This document shows, in pieces, positions 8,058 to 16,656 of a stretch of DNA of 64,000 nt. A model generated the notes under the pieces. That model had not been told where the DNA came from. It saw only the letters and a list, made by a program, of their open reading frames with translations, and ran no database searches. The stretch's first letter is position 1; every line of letters starts with the position of its first letter. Origin of the DNA: a bacterium (lineage in GTDB: Bacteria > Hinthialibacterota > Hinthialibacteria > OLB16); the NCBI GenBank assembly GCA_022072055.1, contig JAJVIK010000017.1:1-64000 (forward strand), given 5' to 3'. A program made the translations under genes and the position numbers.

Positions 8058-8824
8058 GGCCGCGCTTGCTTCATGAGGCCGGAAAAGAACTGATGAAGCC
8101 CGATGACATCCGCTCCGAGATTGACAAAGTCATAACCCATCCCGACCAATTCCCGGAGAGTCCCGGGGGAGCCGACTGTCCCCGCGAATTTGCCGTGACG
8201 GTGCGCGGCCTCCGGAATTCTCCTGCGAGCGTCGGCGATGCGGGGATCATCGAACTTCCCCGGGACCCCGATCCCCTGGCTGAAATCCCCTGGGCCGAAG
8301 AGAAGCATGTCGATTCCGGGAGTGGCGGCGATCTCCTCCAGTTCCGCAAGCGGCTCGGGGTCCTCGATCTGCACGATCACAAAACGCTGGTCATTGGCTT
8401 GGCGCATGTACTCCTCGATGGGGATCAGGCAGAAGGCGCCATCGGAATAACCCCCATCCAGCGGGCGACGTCCCACCGGATGGAATTTGGTGGAGCGCGC
8501 CACGGCGCGGGCGTCCTCGGCGCTCATCAGGTGCGGGACCATGATCCCGGCGGCATCCATCTCCAGCGGATAGACCAGGTCGCTGTAACTTCCGCGACGG
8601 ACGCGCACAATCGTGTCCATGTCGTGCATCTTGGCCGCGCGGATGTGATTCTGAATCTCGCGCGGGTTGTTGGGAGTGTGTTCCACGTCGATCCAGATGC
8701 AATCAAACCCCGCGAGGGCGGCCAGCTCGGCGGCGATGGGGTCGGAGATCTTGAGCGCCACCGACAGCGCGGTCTCTCCCGCGCGCATCTTGGCGAGCAC
8801 ACGGCTCTTGCGCATTTCAATCAT
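8054..8824 (-). CDS. HpcH/HpaI-family class II aldolase
   Basis: A 256-residue TIM-barrel aldolase. GFDCIWIDVEHTPNN near residue 40 holds the active-site H and the loop of the 2-keto-3-deoxy acid aldolases; VRVRRGSYSDLVYPLEMDA carries the catalytic arginine; IVQIEDPEPLAELEEIAA and LLFGPGDFSQGIG hold the metal ligands E and D. The family splits 2-keto-3-deoxy sugar acids into pyruvate or a hydroxypyruvate plus an aldehyde (for example YfaU, GarL). This would be the last step of a non-phosphorylative sugar route. It overlaps both neighbours by 4 bp. Confidence 0.9.
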   Translation of the reverse strand: MIEMRKSRVLAKMRAGETALSVALKISDPIAAELAALAGFDCIWIDVEHTPNNPREIQNHIRAAKMHDMDTIVRVRRGSYSDLVYPLEMDAAGIMVPHLMSAEDARAVARSTKFHPVGRRPLDGGYSDGAFCLIPIEEYMRQANDQRFVIVQIEDPEPLAELEEIAATPGIDMLLFGPGDFSQGIGVPGKFDDPRIADARRRIPEAAHRHGKFAGTVGSPGTLRELVGMGYDFVNLGADVIGLHQFFSGLMKQARP

Positions 8825-9804
8825 GGTCTTAGTTCCTCATGTATTTCCGAAAGTGACACTCTTCGCCCTCCCTGGTTTCGACTCCGAATTCCGGCGATAA
8901 GCAGCGTGATGAGCTCAACTGTCTCCTCGAACGGAAAGGGGGGCTTTCCATCCCTCAAATAGTCGACAAAGGCCGACAGTTGCGCCTTGAACGCCGCGAA
9001 GGTATCACCGAAGGTCGCCCCGGTCGAACCCCGCGTTCCATGCAGATTCAGGCAGCCAAAGGCCCCTTGGAGATCATGGATCGCCGCGATGTGAACCTCC
9101 ACGCCACTCCCGTGACGGACATGGACCATGTTCGATCCGCCCTCTCCCGTGTTGACCAAGTCGAGCCAGCCACCGGGTGGAAGGATAGGGTAAACCCCCT
9201 CCAGGGCGTGAATCCCATAGCGCTCCCAAGTCTTGGACATGGTCATGGTGATCAGCCGAAGATCCCCCAGCTCGGAGAGATTGCGGGATAGAACGGAGTA
9301 CTCCCGGCAGTAACGCAGGCAGCTGGAGGACAGGAACCGGCGGCCCTTGCGGTGATGATCGAGGAACCAGCGAAGGTCCTCGACCGAATCGCAGAGCGGT
9401 TTGTCGATGAAGACTGGTATTCCGGCTTCCAGGAAAGGGCGCGCGCGGGCCACATGCTCCGAGCCGATGTCGGTCGCGATCAGGACCGCGTCCACTTCAC
9501 CGATCACCTCTTCCGGCCTGGCGACCACCTTGGGAATGCGCGCGGCGCGGGCGACCTGCTCGGAATCCCGGCGCTGATCGCACCACACATGGGTGACTCG
9601 CGCGCCGGGAAAGCCGAAAGCCTCGGGCGGCTCGTTCCCCAGATAGCGCGGGATCACCGGGTAGGGGCATTCGGCCATCGCCACCGGATCATAGCCGTTG
9701 AAAATGGCGCTCCAGCTGTAGGGGTGTCCGTTCCCCTCGACCATGCCGAGCATGGCCAGGCGGATACTCGTGGGATCGCGGACAAGCGGGCCTTGAGAGA
9801 GCAT
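8821..9804 (-). CDS. Gfo/Idh/MocA-family oxidoreductase
   Basis: A 327-residue protein of the Gfo/Idh/MocA type with an unusually long first segment: a Rossmann-like start IRLAMLGMVEGNGHPYSW replaces the usual GxGxxG. VDAVLIATDIGSEH and VFIDKPLCDSVEDL near residue 135 are the normal family landmarks, with the DKP variant of EKP. The C-terminal half is shorter than in typical sugar dehydrogenases, and the weak nucleotide loop may mean altered cofactor binding. Its gene lies 13 bp downstream of the ABC ATPase and overlaps the aldolase gene by 4 bp, so it belongs to the sugar operon. Confidence 0.8.
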   Translation of the reverse strand: MLSQGPLVRDPTSIRLAMLGMVEGNGHPYSWSAIFNGYDPVAMAECPYPVIPRYLGNEPPEAFGFPGARVTHVWCDQRRDSEQVARAARIPKVVARPEEVIGEVDAVLIATDIGSEHVARARPFLEAGIPVFIDKPLCDSVEDLRWFLDHHRKGRRFLSSSCLRYCREYSVLSRNLSELGDLRLITMTMSKTWERYGIHALEGVYPILPPGGWLDLVNTGEGGSNMVHVRHGSGVEVHIAAIHDLQGAFGCLNLHGTRGSTGATFGDTFAAFKAQLSAFVDYLRDGKPPFPFEETVELITLLIAGIRSRNQGGRRVSLSEIHEELRP

Positions 9805-9817
9805 CGGTTCGCCGGGG

Positions 9818-11326
9818 TCAGCTCCCCTCCGCCACCGCCCAGCGCATCATTTCCTCTTCGGTCCAATCTTCAACCGGGCGCGGTTCGGAGAGCACTCCTT
9901 TTCGCATCACCGCGAGACGGTCGCAGACCCCAAACAGCTCCGGAAGATACGAGCTCACCATGACCACCGCTTTGCCTCTGGACGCGGCCTCGCCGATCAG
10001 ACGGTAGAGATGCGATTTCGAGCCGACATCGATCCCGCGAGTGGGTTCATCCAGAAGAAACAGGTCCACATCATGGTGGAGGAGTCTTCCAAAGGCGACC
10101 TTCTGCTGGTTCCCCCCGGAGAGCGAGGCGACCGGCTGATCGACCGAGCGGCACACAAGTCCGAGGTTCACCGCCCACTTGCCGGAAGCCGCGCGACATT
10201 TCCAGGGGAGATACACCCCCCATCGTGTGTAAGGAGAGAGATGGGTGAGAGTCAGGTTGTCGGCGATGGAAAGCTGCGTGGCGAGCCCCTCGCTCTTCCG
10301 GTCCTCGGCCACCATCCCCGCCCCCGCGCGCCAACGCTCGCCCGGGCCGGATTCACGCGAGAACTCTCGCTCCAGGAGGCTCACCCTCACCGACCCGGAA
10401 CGGATCGGGTCGAGTCCGAAAAGCGCGCGCAGGAGCTCCGACCTACCGGCCCCGACCAACCCTCCGATCCCCAACACCTCTCCGCGATGCACATTGAAGG
10501 AAACCCCCTTGGGGAGCTTGACTCCCTGCAAATCCTTGACCTCGAGGAGCTCCTCGCCGCGCCTATGGGCCACCTTCGGGAAGAGTTCCCCGATTTCGCG
10601 CCCGACCATCAGACGGATGATCTCTTCGATGGAGAGCTCCTCCATGCGCCCCTCGCCCACCTTATGCCCGTCGCGCATGACCACCACGCGGTCGGCGACC
10701 TCGGCCACCTCCTCCAGAAAGTGACTCACATAAAGGATCGAGACTCCGCTCTCGCGAAGTTCGCGGATGGTCCGAAACAGATTGCGGGCATCATGCGCGG
10801 TGAGAGAACTGGTCGGTTCATCCATGATCAGGAGCCGGGCCTCACCCGCGAGCGCGCGCGCAATCTCCACGATCTGACGTTCCGCCGAGGAGAGCGAGGA
10901 GACCTTCGCGTCGAGGGGCAAATCCGGCCTCCCGGCCCGTCTGAGGGCGTTGGCGGCAACCTCGCGCTCCCGGCTCTTCCTCATAACTCCGAGGTTTGTG
11001 GCTTCGCGGCCAAGGAGGATGTTCTCAAGAACGGAAAGGTGCGGGGCCAGCGATAGCTCCTGGTAGATCATCGCCACCCCTTCGATTCGCGCATGATGCG
11101 GGGAGCCGGGGGTAAACGGGCGCCCATCCATCTCAAGGCTACCCCTGTCCGGCGGGTGCGCTCCGGAGAGAATTTTGAGGAGGGTGCTTTTCCCGGCTCC
11201 GTTCTCTCCCACCAGGGCCAAGACTTCACCCGCGCGCACCTCCAGGTTGACTCCATCCACCGCGTGCGTGGAGCCGAAGGACTTCCCGATGTTCCGCATG
11301 ACAAGGCGCGGAGTGGAGGCGGTCAT
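9818..11326 (-). CDS. Sugar ABC importer ATPase, double-domain RbsA/MglA/XylG type
   Basis: A 502-residue protein with two nucleotide-binding halves. The first has Walker A VGENGAGKSTLLK, signature LSSAERQ and Walker B LLIMDEPTSSL. The second has the degenerate P-loop GLVGAGRSELLRA, signature LSGGNQQKVAFGR and LFLLDEPTRGIDVG, the pattern of the CUT2 class for monosaccharides. These ATPases need a membrane permease and a periplasmic binding protein, neither of which is in the window. I used the ATG at the complement of 11324-11326; a TTG two codons upstream is less likely. It sits directly upstream of the Gfo/Idh, aldolase and SDR genes and probably powers uptake of their substrate. Confidence 0.9.
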   Translation of the reverse strand: MTASTPRLVMRNIGKSFGSTHAVDGVNLEVRAGEVLALVGENGAGKSTLLKILSGAHPPDRGSLEMDGRPFTPGSPHHARIEGVAMIYQELSLAPHLSVLENILLGREATNLGVMRKSREREVAANALRRAGRPDLPLDAKVSSLSSAERQIVEIARALAGEARLLIMDEPTSSLTAHDARNLFRTIRELRESGVSILYVSHFLEEVAEVADRVVVMRDGHKVGEGRMEELSIEEIIRLMVGREIGELFPKVAHRRGEELLEVKDLQGVKLPKGVSFNVHRGEVLGIGGLVGAGRSELLRALFGLDPIRSGSVRVSLLEREFSRESGPGERWRAGAGMVAEDRKSEGLATQLSIADNLTLTHLSPYTRWGVYLPWKCRAASGKWAVNLGLVCRSVDQPVASLSGGNQQKVAFGRLLHHDVDLFLLDEPTRGIDVGSKSHLYRLIGEAASRGKAVVMVSSYLPELFGVCDRLAVMRKGVLSEPRPVEDWTEEEMMRWAVAEGS

Positions 11327-11336
11327 GGGCAAGGGA

Positions 11337-11729
11337 TCAGCCGCTTGTCGAAGGGCGCGCGAGGGGGCTCGCGGTCATTAAGCGAGGGGTCTCCCAGCGG
11401 TAGGTGGCGCCGTTTTTCTCGATCTGTTCAAAGGTGTAGTAGTACTCCTCGCCGGTGACCACGCCCCGATCCACGAACTGATAGGGGATGAGGCCGCGGT
11501 TGCCGGGATGTTGGACAAGGGGACGCACGGGGGAGGTGTTGACCTTCACATCCGTGCCGTTTTCGGTGCGGCGGTAAATATTGAAGCCGGCGAGGTCCGG
11601 TTGACCGTTCCAGCGCAGGGTGATCTCCCCGGGTTCCTGAACCACGGGAGGCTCGGAGGGCTTCTTCGACCAGAGGGAGGCGCAGCCGAGGGTCTGGAGC
11701 GCGATGAGCAGGCAAAGGCAGAGTCGCAT
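11337..11729 (-). CDS. Small lipoprotein with a fibronectin-III-like fold
   Basis: A 130-residue protein. The start MRLCLCLLIALQTLGCASLW gives a signal peptide ending in a lipobox (LQTLGC), so the mature N-terminal cysteine should be lipidated. The rest, EITLRWNGQPDLAGFNIYRR followed by YQFVDRGVVTGEEYYYTFE, is the strand pattern of a single fibronectin type III domain. Such domains bind proteins or carbohydrates rather than catalyse. A longer open frame extends upstream but the internal ATG at the complement of 11727-11729 is the one followed by a signal peptide. It lies between the FapA gene and the ABC ATPase on the same strand. Confidence 0.72.
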   Translation of the reverse strand: MRLCLCLLIALQTLGCASLWSKKPSEPPVVQEPGEITLRWNGQPDLAGFNIYRRTENGTDVKVNTSPVRPLVQHPGNRGLIPYQFVDRGVVTGEEYYYTFEQIEKNGATYRWETPRLMTASPLARPSTSG

Positions 11730-11757
11730 GGTGTTTCCTTGGGGGAGTTGCGCCGGA

Positions 11758-13152
11758 TCAGTTGGTGCGTGTCCGGATCTCGCCCTGTTCATAGTAGAAG
11801 GTTGTGTGCCGAAGGTCATGCCCCACCGGATAGATGTCGCCGCCGATGCGAACGGTGACCCCTCCGAACACGGTGTCCGTGGCCTCGACAGTCCCCTTGC
11901 GGGCCTTGGCCAGCTCTTCCCGCATCGCCTGCACGCTCTTGGAAAGCGTTTCAATGTGTCCCTTGAGCAGGAACTTTTCCTTGATCGCCTTGATCCGGAT
12001 GACCTCCTGAGCGGGTGTCAGGTTCTTGTGTTGTTCCCTTACTTTATCCAGGCGCTTCAGGAGGGTTTCCAGATCCTCGGCGCGGGCCTCGAGCGTGGCC
12101 AGTTCCGGCTCGGCGTGTTGGATCTTGCGCAACAGATCGCTGTCGAGGCCGATTTGAACCAGGGTTTTGACTCCGATTTGACTCCCCAGGAAGGTGGTGG
12201 AGACTTTTTCGCCGGCGCGGATTTCACCCCCCACAATCGTTCCACCCCCGCCCGCGACCAGCACCGCGCCGCCGGCCTCGACGTTCGAGTTGACAATCTG
12301 TGAGTTGACCGTGACCCCATCCCCAGCGATCACCGTGGCGTCGCAGATGAATTTCGCGGTGATTCCCCCCTTGGCCCTGAGAACCGCGCGACCTCCGCCT
12401 TGAATTCCCCCGAAAATCGTGATGCTCCCCCCCGCTTCAAGCTCCGCCGCCTCGACCATCCCTCGCACAATGATGTCCCCTTCGGATTTCACCGAGAAAC
12501 CGGAAAGGACGCTCTTCCCCACATCCACTGTTCCATTGAACTCGATGTTGCCGGTCTTATAAGCGACATCGCTGGAGACCGTGTAGAGGTGCATGATCGC
12601 GATGCCGTTGCCGCGGGTGGTGAGGGCCCCATCCGCCGCCGCGACCGCGAGATATCCGTTCTCAACAATCTCGATCCCCTCGCCGGCGGGAATCGACAGG
12701 GTTGGGACCGCGGGGGGTTCGATGGGCTCCCCGGTGACATCCACTCCGGGGGCCCCGGGGGTTCCATCGTGCCTGCGGACCAGCTCCTGTCCCTTTTTGA
12801 CATTCAACACAAGGTTGAGATGCTTGTAATCCATGCGTCCATCCTGGGAGACCGCGCCGGTCCGGACGATGTGGAAGGGATCGACATAGTACTCCAGGCG
12901 GGGTGGGACTGGGGGGGTTGCGGGGGTTCCCCTGGCCACTGGGACCCATTCGGTTGTTCCCTCGGAGAGAAGGCTCTCCAAGGCGCTGGGATCCATCTGG
13001 GCTTTGATCCCGGCTTCGGCCAAGGCGGCTTGGAACTGATCGGGAGCCGCGCCCTTCGCGTACGATTCCGTGGCCCGACAGAGGACTTCGAGACGGTCCT
13101 CGCTGATCCGCCACTCGATTCCGTTGATCTGGCCGTTCGTGGGACCCTTCAT
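11758..13152 (-). CDS. FapA/DUF342 polymer-forming protein
   Basis: A 464-residue protein of the DUF342 family. GVDVTGEPIEPPAVPTLSIP and the repeated short strands IEFNGTVDVGKSVLSGFSVK and IIVRGMVEAAELEAGGSI form the parallel beta-helix ladder, with VIAGDGVTVNSQIVNSNVEA continuing it. A coiled-coil follows (about residues 365-430) ending in the C-terminal RIGGDIYPV region. In Vibrio and Bacillus relatives this protein is linked to flagella or cell-surface assembly. No flagellar genes are visible here, so I infer a scaffold or surface function. It is on the same strand as the lipoprotein, 28 bp upstream. Confidence 0.85.
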   Translation of the reverse strand: MKGPTNGQINGIEWRISEDRLEVLCRATESYAKGAAPDQFQAALAEAGIKAQMDPSALESLLSEGTTEWVPVARGTPATPPVPPRLEYYVDPFHIVRTGAVSQDGRMDYKHLNLVLNVKKGQELVRRHDGTPGAPGVDVTGEPIEPPAVPTLSIPAGEGIEIVENGYLAVAAADGALTTRGNGIAIMHLYTVSSDVAYKTGNIEFNGTVDVGKSVLSGFSVKSEGDIIVRGMVEAAELEAGGSITIFGGIQGGGRAVLRAKGGITAKFICDATVIAGDGVTVNSQIVNSNVEAGGAVLVAGGGGTIVGGEIRAGEKVSTTFLGSQIGVKTLVQIGLDSDLLRKIQHAEPELATLEARAEDLETLLKRLDKVREQHKNLTPAQEVIRIKAIKEKFLLKGHIETLSKSVQAMREELAKARKGTVEATDTVFGGVTVRIGGDIYPVGHDLRHTTFYYEQGEIRTRTN

Positions 13153-13277
13153 TCCGTTATCCCGCGCGAGTCTCCCTGGCTGTCCGCGGCTCCGGCGGCG
13201 CGTTATTGTACAGGGCCGCGCAACCGCTTGAATAGACAGGAAACTGTGTCATAGAGCAAGTATAAAGGAGTCCTCCC

Positions 13278-14219
13278 ATGCATTTCGCGCAACTCGGGAA
13301 AACCGACTTGGTTGTGTCCCGGATCTGTTTCGGCTGTTGGCAGCTTTCGCCATCCTTCTGGGGGAAGATTCCCTTGGAGCCTTGGCATGCCGCCCTCAAG
13401 AAGGCGCTGGACCTGGGGGTGAATTTCATCGACACGGCGGACGCCTATGGGGATGGATACGCCGAAAGCAGCCTGGGAGAGTTTTTGCACAAGGAGGGGC
13501 TGCGCGACCGGTTCATCGTGGCCACCAAGTTCTTCTGGGATTTCACGGTCTCGCCGCGAGTGCCGAACACAACCCACGATTACATCTTGCGCGCCTGTGA
13601 GGATTCGCTCCGCCGTCTCAAGACCGATCGGATCGATCTGTACCAGATTCACGCCTGGGATCCGCTGACTCGACCGGAGGAGGTGGCCGCCGCGTTCGGG
13701 AGGCTCAAGAAGGAAGGGAAAGTCCGTTGGTTTGGAGTGAGCAATCAGAATCTGGAGCAGATTCGGCTGTATGGGAAGCATTTTGAGGTGGCCTCGTTGC
13801 AGCCGCATTACAACCTGTTGTTTCGGGACATCGAGGCGCGCGAGCTTCCCTACTGTTTGGAGAGCCGGATCGGGGTGATCCCGTATTCGCCGTTGTATCG
13901 CGGGTTGCTCGCCGGGACGTATTCGCGCGACCAGGAATTCGAGGACCACCGCGGGAAGCTGGAGCTCTTCACCGGCGAGAAGTTCCAGCGAATCCTGGAC
14001 GGGTTGGATGAGATCGGTCCCATCGCGCGTGAGCTGGGGCTGACCGTTTCGCAACTCGCGATCCGTTGGGTGCTCACCCACCCGGCGATCACGAGCGCGA
14101 TTGTGGGGATCAAGACTCCGGAGCATATCGAGAGCATTGTCCCCGCGGCGGAGGGCATGCTCCCGCGCGATGTGTGGCACAAGGTGGCGGGGGTGCTGGA
14201 AAGGGCGAAGGGAGGGTAA
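13278..14219 (+). CDS. Aldo/keto reductase
   Basis: A 313-residue AKR of the YajO/Tas-like group. The catalytic tetrad is visible in order: D in FIDTADAYGDGYAES, Y in the same segment, K in FIVATKFFW, and H in YQIHAWDPL. The C-terminal PAITSAIVGIKTPEHI is the NADPH-phosphate binding loop. Such enzymes reduce aldehydes or sugar ketones, or oxidise pyranoses such as L-fucose. AAGGAG lies 7 bp upstream of the ATG. The neighbours do not define the substrate; downstream DNA holds only a gene relic before convergent argG. Confidence 0.9.
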   Translation: MHFAQLGKTDLVVSRICFGCWQLSPSFWGKIPLEPWHAALKKALDLGVNFIDTADAYGDGYAESSLGEFLHKEGLRDRFIVATKFFWDFTVSPRVPNTTHDYILRACEDSLRRLKTDRIDLYQIHAWDPLTRPEEVAAAFGRLKKEGKVRWFGVSNQNLEQIRLYGKHFEVASLQPHYNLLFRDIEARELPYCLESRIGVIPYSPLYRGLLAGTYSRDQEFEDHRGKLELFTGEKFQRILDGLDEIGPIARELGLTVSQLAIRWVLTHPAITSAIVGIKTPEHIESIVPAAEGMLPRDVWHKVAGVLERAKGG

Positions 14220-14230
14220 AAGCCCTGTCC

Positions 14231-14338
14231 ACCCTCTCCCCCATCGAATGGACCGAATCCACCTGGAACCCCCTGACCGACTGCACAAAGGTCAGCCCCG
14301 GGCGGCTACTCGAGGGGCGAACCTGGGATGAAATGCCG
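14231..14338 (+). pseudogene. Relic of a Gp37/Gp68-like (DUF5131) gene with internal deletion
   Basis: Reading this stretch in one frame gives TLSPIEWTESTWNPLTDCTK and SPGRLLEGRTWDEMP. The first part resembles the N-terminus of Gp37/Gp68 proteins (SxIEWTxxTWNPxxGCTKVSPG, where the first active-site cysteine cluster begins); the second resembles their C-terminus (GRLLDGRTWDEMP). The middle of about 200 residues is gone, joined at the SPG/GR point. There is no start codon or ribosome site and the frame continues into argG antisense. It follows the aldo/keto reductase by 11 bp and is best read as a decayed remnant. Recognition is by memory of the family's end motifs. Confidence 0.6.
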
Positions 14339-14368
14339 AGGGTCGCAAAGCTCGCCGGTTTGCCTCAG

Positions 14369-15583
14369 CTACTTGCCCCCCAAAAGCCGCGACCGCATCT
14401 CAATCGGCAGACCGAAGAGCTTCATGAACCCAGTGGCCTCCGCGTGGCTGTACAGCTCCCCACTGTCGCCGAAGGTGGCCACCTTGGTGCTGTAAAGGCT
14501 CATCGGTGACTCGCTGCCGATAGGCGTGCAGTTGCCCTTGTAAAGCTGAACCCGGACCTTTCCGGTGACCACCTTCTCGCACGAGTTCACGAAGGCGTCC
14601 AGGGCTTCCTTGAGCGGGGTGAACCACTCTCCGTTATACACGAGCTCGGCGTATAGCGGGGCGACCTGCGCGCGGAAGAAAAGCGTGCGGCGGTCATGGG
14701 TAAGGTGCATCAGCTCGCGATGCGCGGCATAGAGCATGGTGGCCGCCGGGCATTCATAGACCCCGCGAGACTTCATCCCCACCAGGCGGTCCTCGACAAT
14801 GTCCACGCGCCCGACCCCGTGCTCGCCCGCGACTTGGTTGAGGTGGCGGATCAGGTCAAAACCGCCCATGCGCCTGCCATCCACCGACACGGGGTTGCCC
14901 TGCTCAAATCCGATCTCGACCACTTGGGGCTTGTCCGGAGCCTTCATCGGGTCGACGGTGAGAATGAACATGTCCGGGTCCGGGGCGTTGGCCGGATCCT
15001 CAAGAATTCCACCCTCGAAGGAGAGATGCCAAAGGTTGCGATCCATGCTGTAGGGCTTGGCGGCGGTCACCGGGACCGGGATGTCGCGCGCCTTGGCGTA
15101 TTCGATGGCCTCCTCCCGCGAGGTAAGGGTCCATTCCGGCTCGCGCCAACAGGCGATCACCTTGAGCGCGGGATCGAGCGCCTTGTAGGTGAGCTCGAAA
15201 CGGACCTGGTCGTTGCCCTTCCCGGTGGCGCCATGGGAGACCGCGTCCGCACCCTCCTTGTGCGCGATCTCCACCTGCTTCTTGGCGATCAGGGGGCGCG
15301 CGAGCGAGGTGGCCAGGAGATACCTGTGCTCATACACCGCGTCCGCGCGTAGGACCGGGAGGATGAAATCCCGGACAAGCTCCTCGCGCAGGTCCTCGAC
15401 AACCAGTTTCGAGGCCCCGGACTTGATCGCCTTGTCATGGAGGCCATCGAGTTCCTCGCCCTGACCCAGGTCCGCGGCGTAGGCGACCACCTCGCACCCG
15501 TAAGTCTCGCGCAGCCAAGGGATAATCACGGAGGTGTCCAACCCCCCGGAATAAGCGAGCACAACCTTCTTGACCGACTTCAT
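14369..15583 (-). CDS. argG: Argininosuccinate synthase
   Basis: A 404-residue enzyme joining citrulline and aspartate in ATP-dependent arginine synthesis, cytosolic. The PP-loop [10 protein letters not shown] is at residues 8-17. [13 protein letters not shown], the citrulline/aspartate site, follows near residue 120, and [20 protein letters not shown] near 185 is a hallmark. The length matches bacterial ArgG. The start is the ATG at the complement of 15581-15583, preceded by AAGGAG with 9 bp spacing; a GTG two codons upstream is not well spaced. argH is not in the window, so the gene is separate from an arg operon. Confidence 0.97.
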   Translation of the reverse strand: MKSVKKVVLAYSGGLDTSVIIPWLRETYGCEVVAYAADLGQGEELDGLHDKAIKSGASKLVVEDLREELVRDFILPVLRADAVYEHRYLLATSLARPLIAKKQVEIAHKEGADAVSHGATGKGNDQVRFELTYKALDPALKVIACWREPEWTLTSREEAIEYAKARDIPVPVTAAKPYSMDRNLWHLSFEGGILEDPANAPDPDMFILTVDPMKAPDKPQVVEIGFEQGNPVSVDGRRMGGFDLIRHLNQVAGEHGVGRVDIVEDRLVGMKSRGVYECPAATMLYAAHRELMHLTHDRRTLFFRAQVAPLYAELVYNGEWFTPLKEALDAFVNSCEKVVTGKVRVQLYKGNCTPIGSESPMSLYSTKVATFGDSGELYSHAEATGFMKLFGLPIEMRSRLLGGK

Positions 15584-15780
15584 GAACACTCTCCTTATGG
15601 CGCGACCCCAAGGGACCGGCCCCGATCTGAAATGTGACGGTTGAAAATGGAAATGGGGAGGTTAGGGGCTTCAACTCCCTTCCGCAACCGGAGTAAAGTT
15701 TACCCCCGCGCGCGCGCCGGGGACAGGCCAGACCCTTCCGGAGGGGCCATGGTTGGATCCGGGATGGAGGTTGCCCAGAG

Positions 15781-16503
15781 GTGTCGCCCCCGATCCAGCT
15801 CCTGATCCTTGCGATTCTCTTGTTCCTGGGGATTTTCCTGGCCTTCATCGGGCTGGACATGGCCGGCAGCCCCACGGTTTATTCCTTTCTTAACCCGGAC
15901 TTATGCGTGGCGTTCGGGTACACGCTCATTCCGGTCGGGTTCATCCCCGCGTTTCTGATGACCGTTTACATTCTCGGTTGGGGGCGCGGCGGGCCCCTGC
16001 CGCAGGCTGCCGAGTCTCCAAGCCCCCAATCGGTTGCCGAACCTCGACCTCAGGGTGAGCCCCCGCTCATGGCCCGCGCGGTCTCGGTCGAACTGCTCAA
16101 ATCCGGAGCCGGAGATCAGGCGATTGTCCCTTCGCGAAATACCCCGCACCTGATCGGCTTGACTGGGGGGCTGCCCAATCGCGTGACGGTCCCCGAAGGC
16201 GTGTTCACCATCGGTCGCGCGCCCGACAACAAGCTGGTGCTCACTTCGCAATTGGTGTCGCGGCATCACTGCAAGTTGGAGTGGAGCGGCGAGAAGCTGA
16301 CCATCGAGGACCTCGACAGCAGCAATGCCACCCATGTCAATGACCAAAAAGTCTCGGGAAGCACCCTGCTCAATGAAGGGGATGTGATTCGGATTGTGGA
16401 CTATGCCTTGGAGGTGGAACTGCCCCCATCCTTGGCCGAGACCCTGAAACGACCCGAAGGGCAACCGGACCCCGCAGCCACGATCCGTCTTCCCGCATCC
16501 TAG
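15781..16503 (+). CDS. Membrane-anchored FHA-domain protein
   Basis: A 240-residue protein starting at GTG, with GGAGG about 12 bp upstream. Two hydrophobic helices lie at residues 5-25 and 42-65 (LILAILLFLGIFLAFIG and VAFGYTLIPVGFIPAFLMTV). A proline-rich linker leads to an FHA domain at ~140-220: VFTIGRAPDNKLVLTSQLVS, the RHHCKLEW serine/histidine pair, and IEDLDSSNATHVN. FHA domains bind phosphothreonine. The partner kinase is not seen nearby. The C-terminal tail is short and proline/alanine rich. Confidence 0.85.
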   Translation: MSPPIQLLILAILLFLGIFLAFIGLDMAGSPTVYSFLNPDLCVAFGYTLIPVGFIPAFLMTVYILGWGRGGPLPQAAESPSPQSVAEPRPQGEPPLMARAVSVELLKSGAGDQAIVPSRNTPHLIGLTGGLPNRVTVPEGVFTIGRAPDNKLVLTSQLVSRHHCKLEWSGEKLTIEDLDSSNATHVNDQKVSGSTLLNEGDVIRIVDYALEVELPPSLAETLKRPEGQPDPAATIRLPAS

Positions 16504-16656
16504 CGCCCGATCAGGCGGCTGGGAGGGGATCCCGCGTCCGTGGGAGGGATGAATCTCGGATGGCTGAGTTTTCGGCAAAGACCGTGGATGACCCTTCCCG
16601 TTTCCCCCTTTCGCTTTCAAAATGAAGCCATTCCCACTCTGAAGGAGGAGCCGAAC

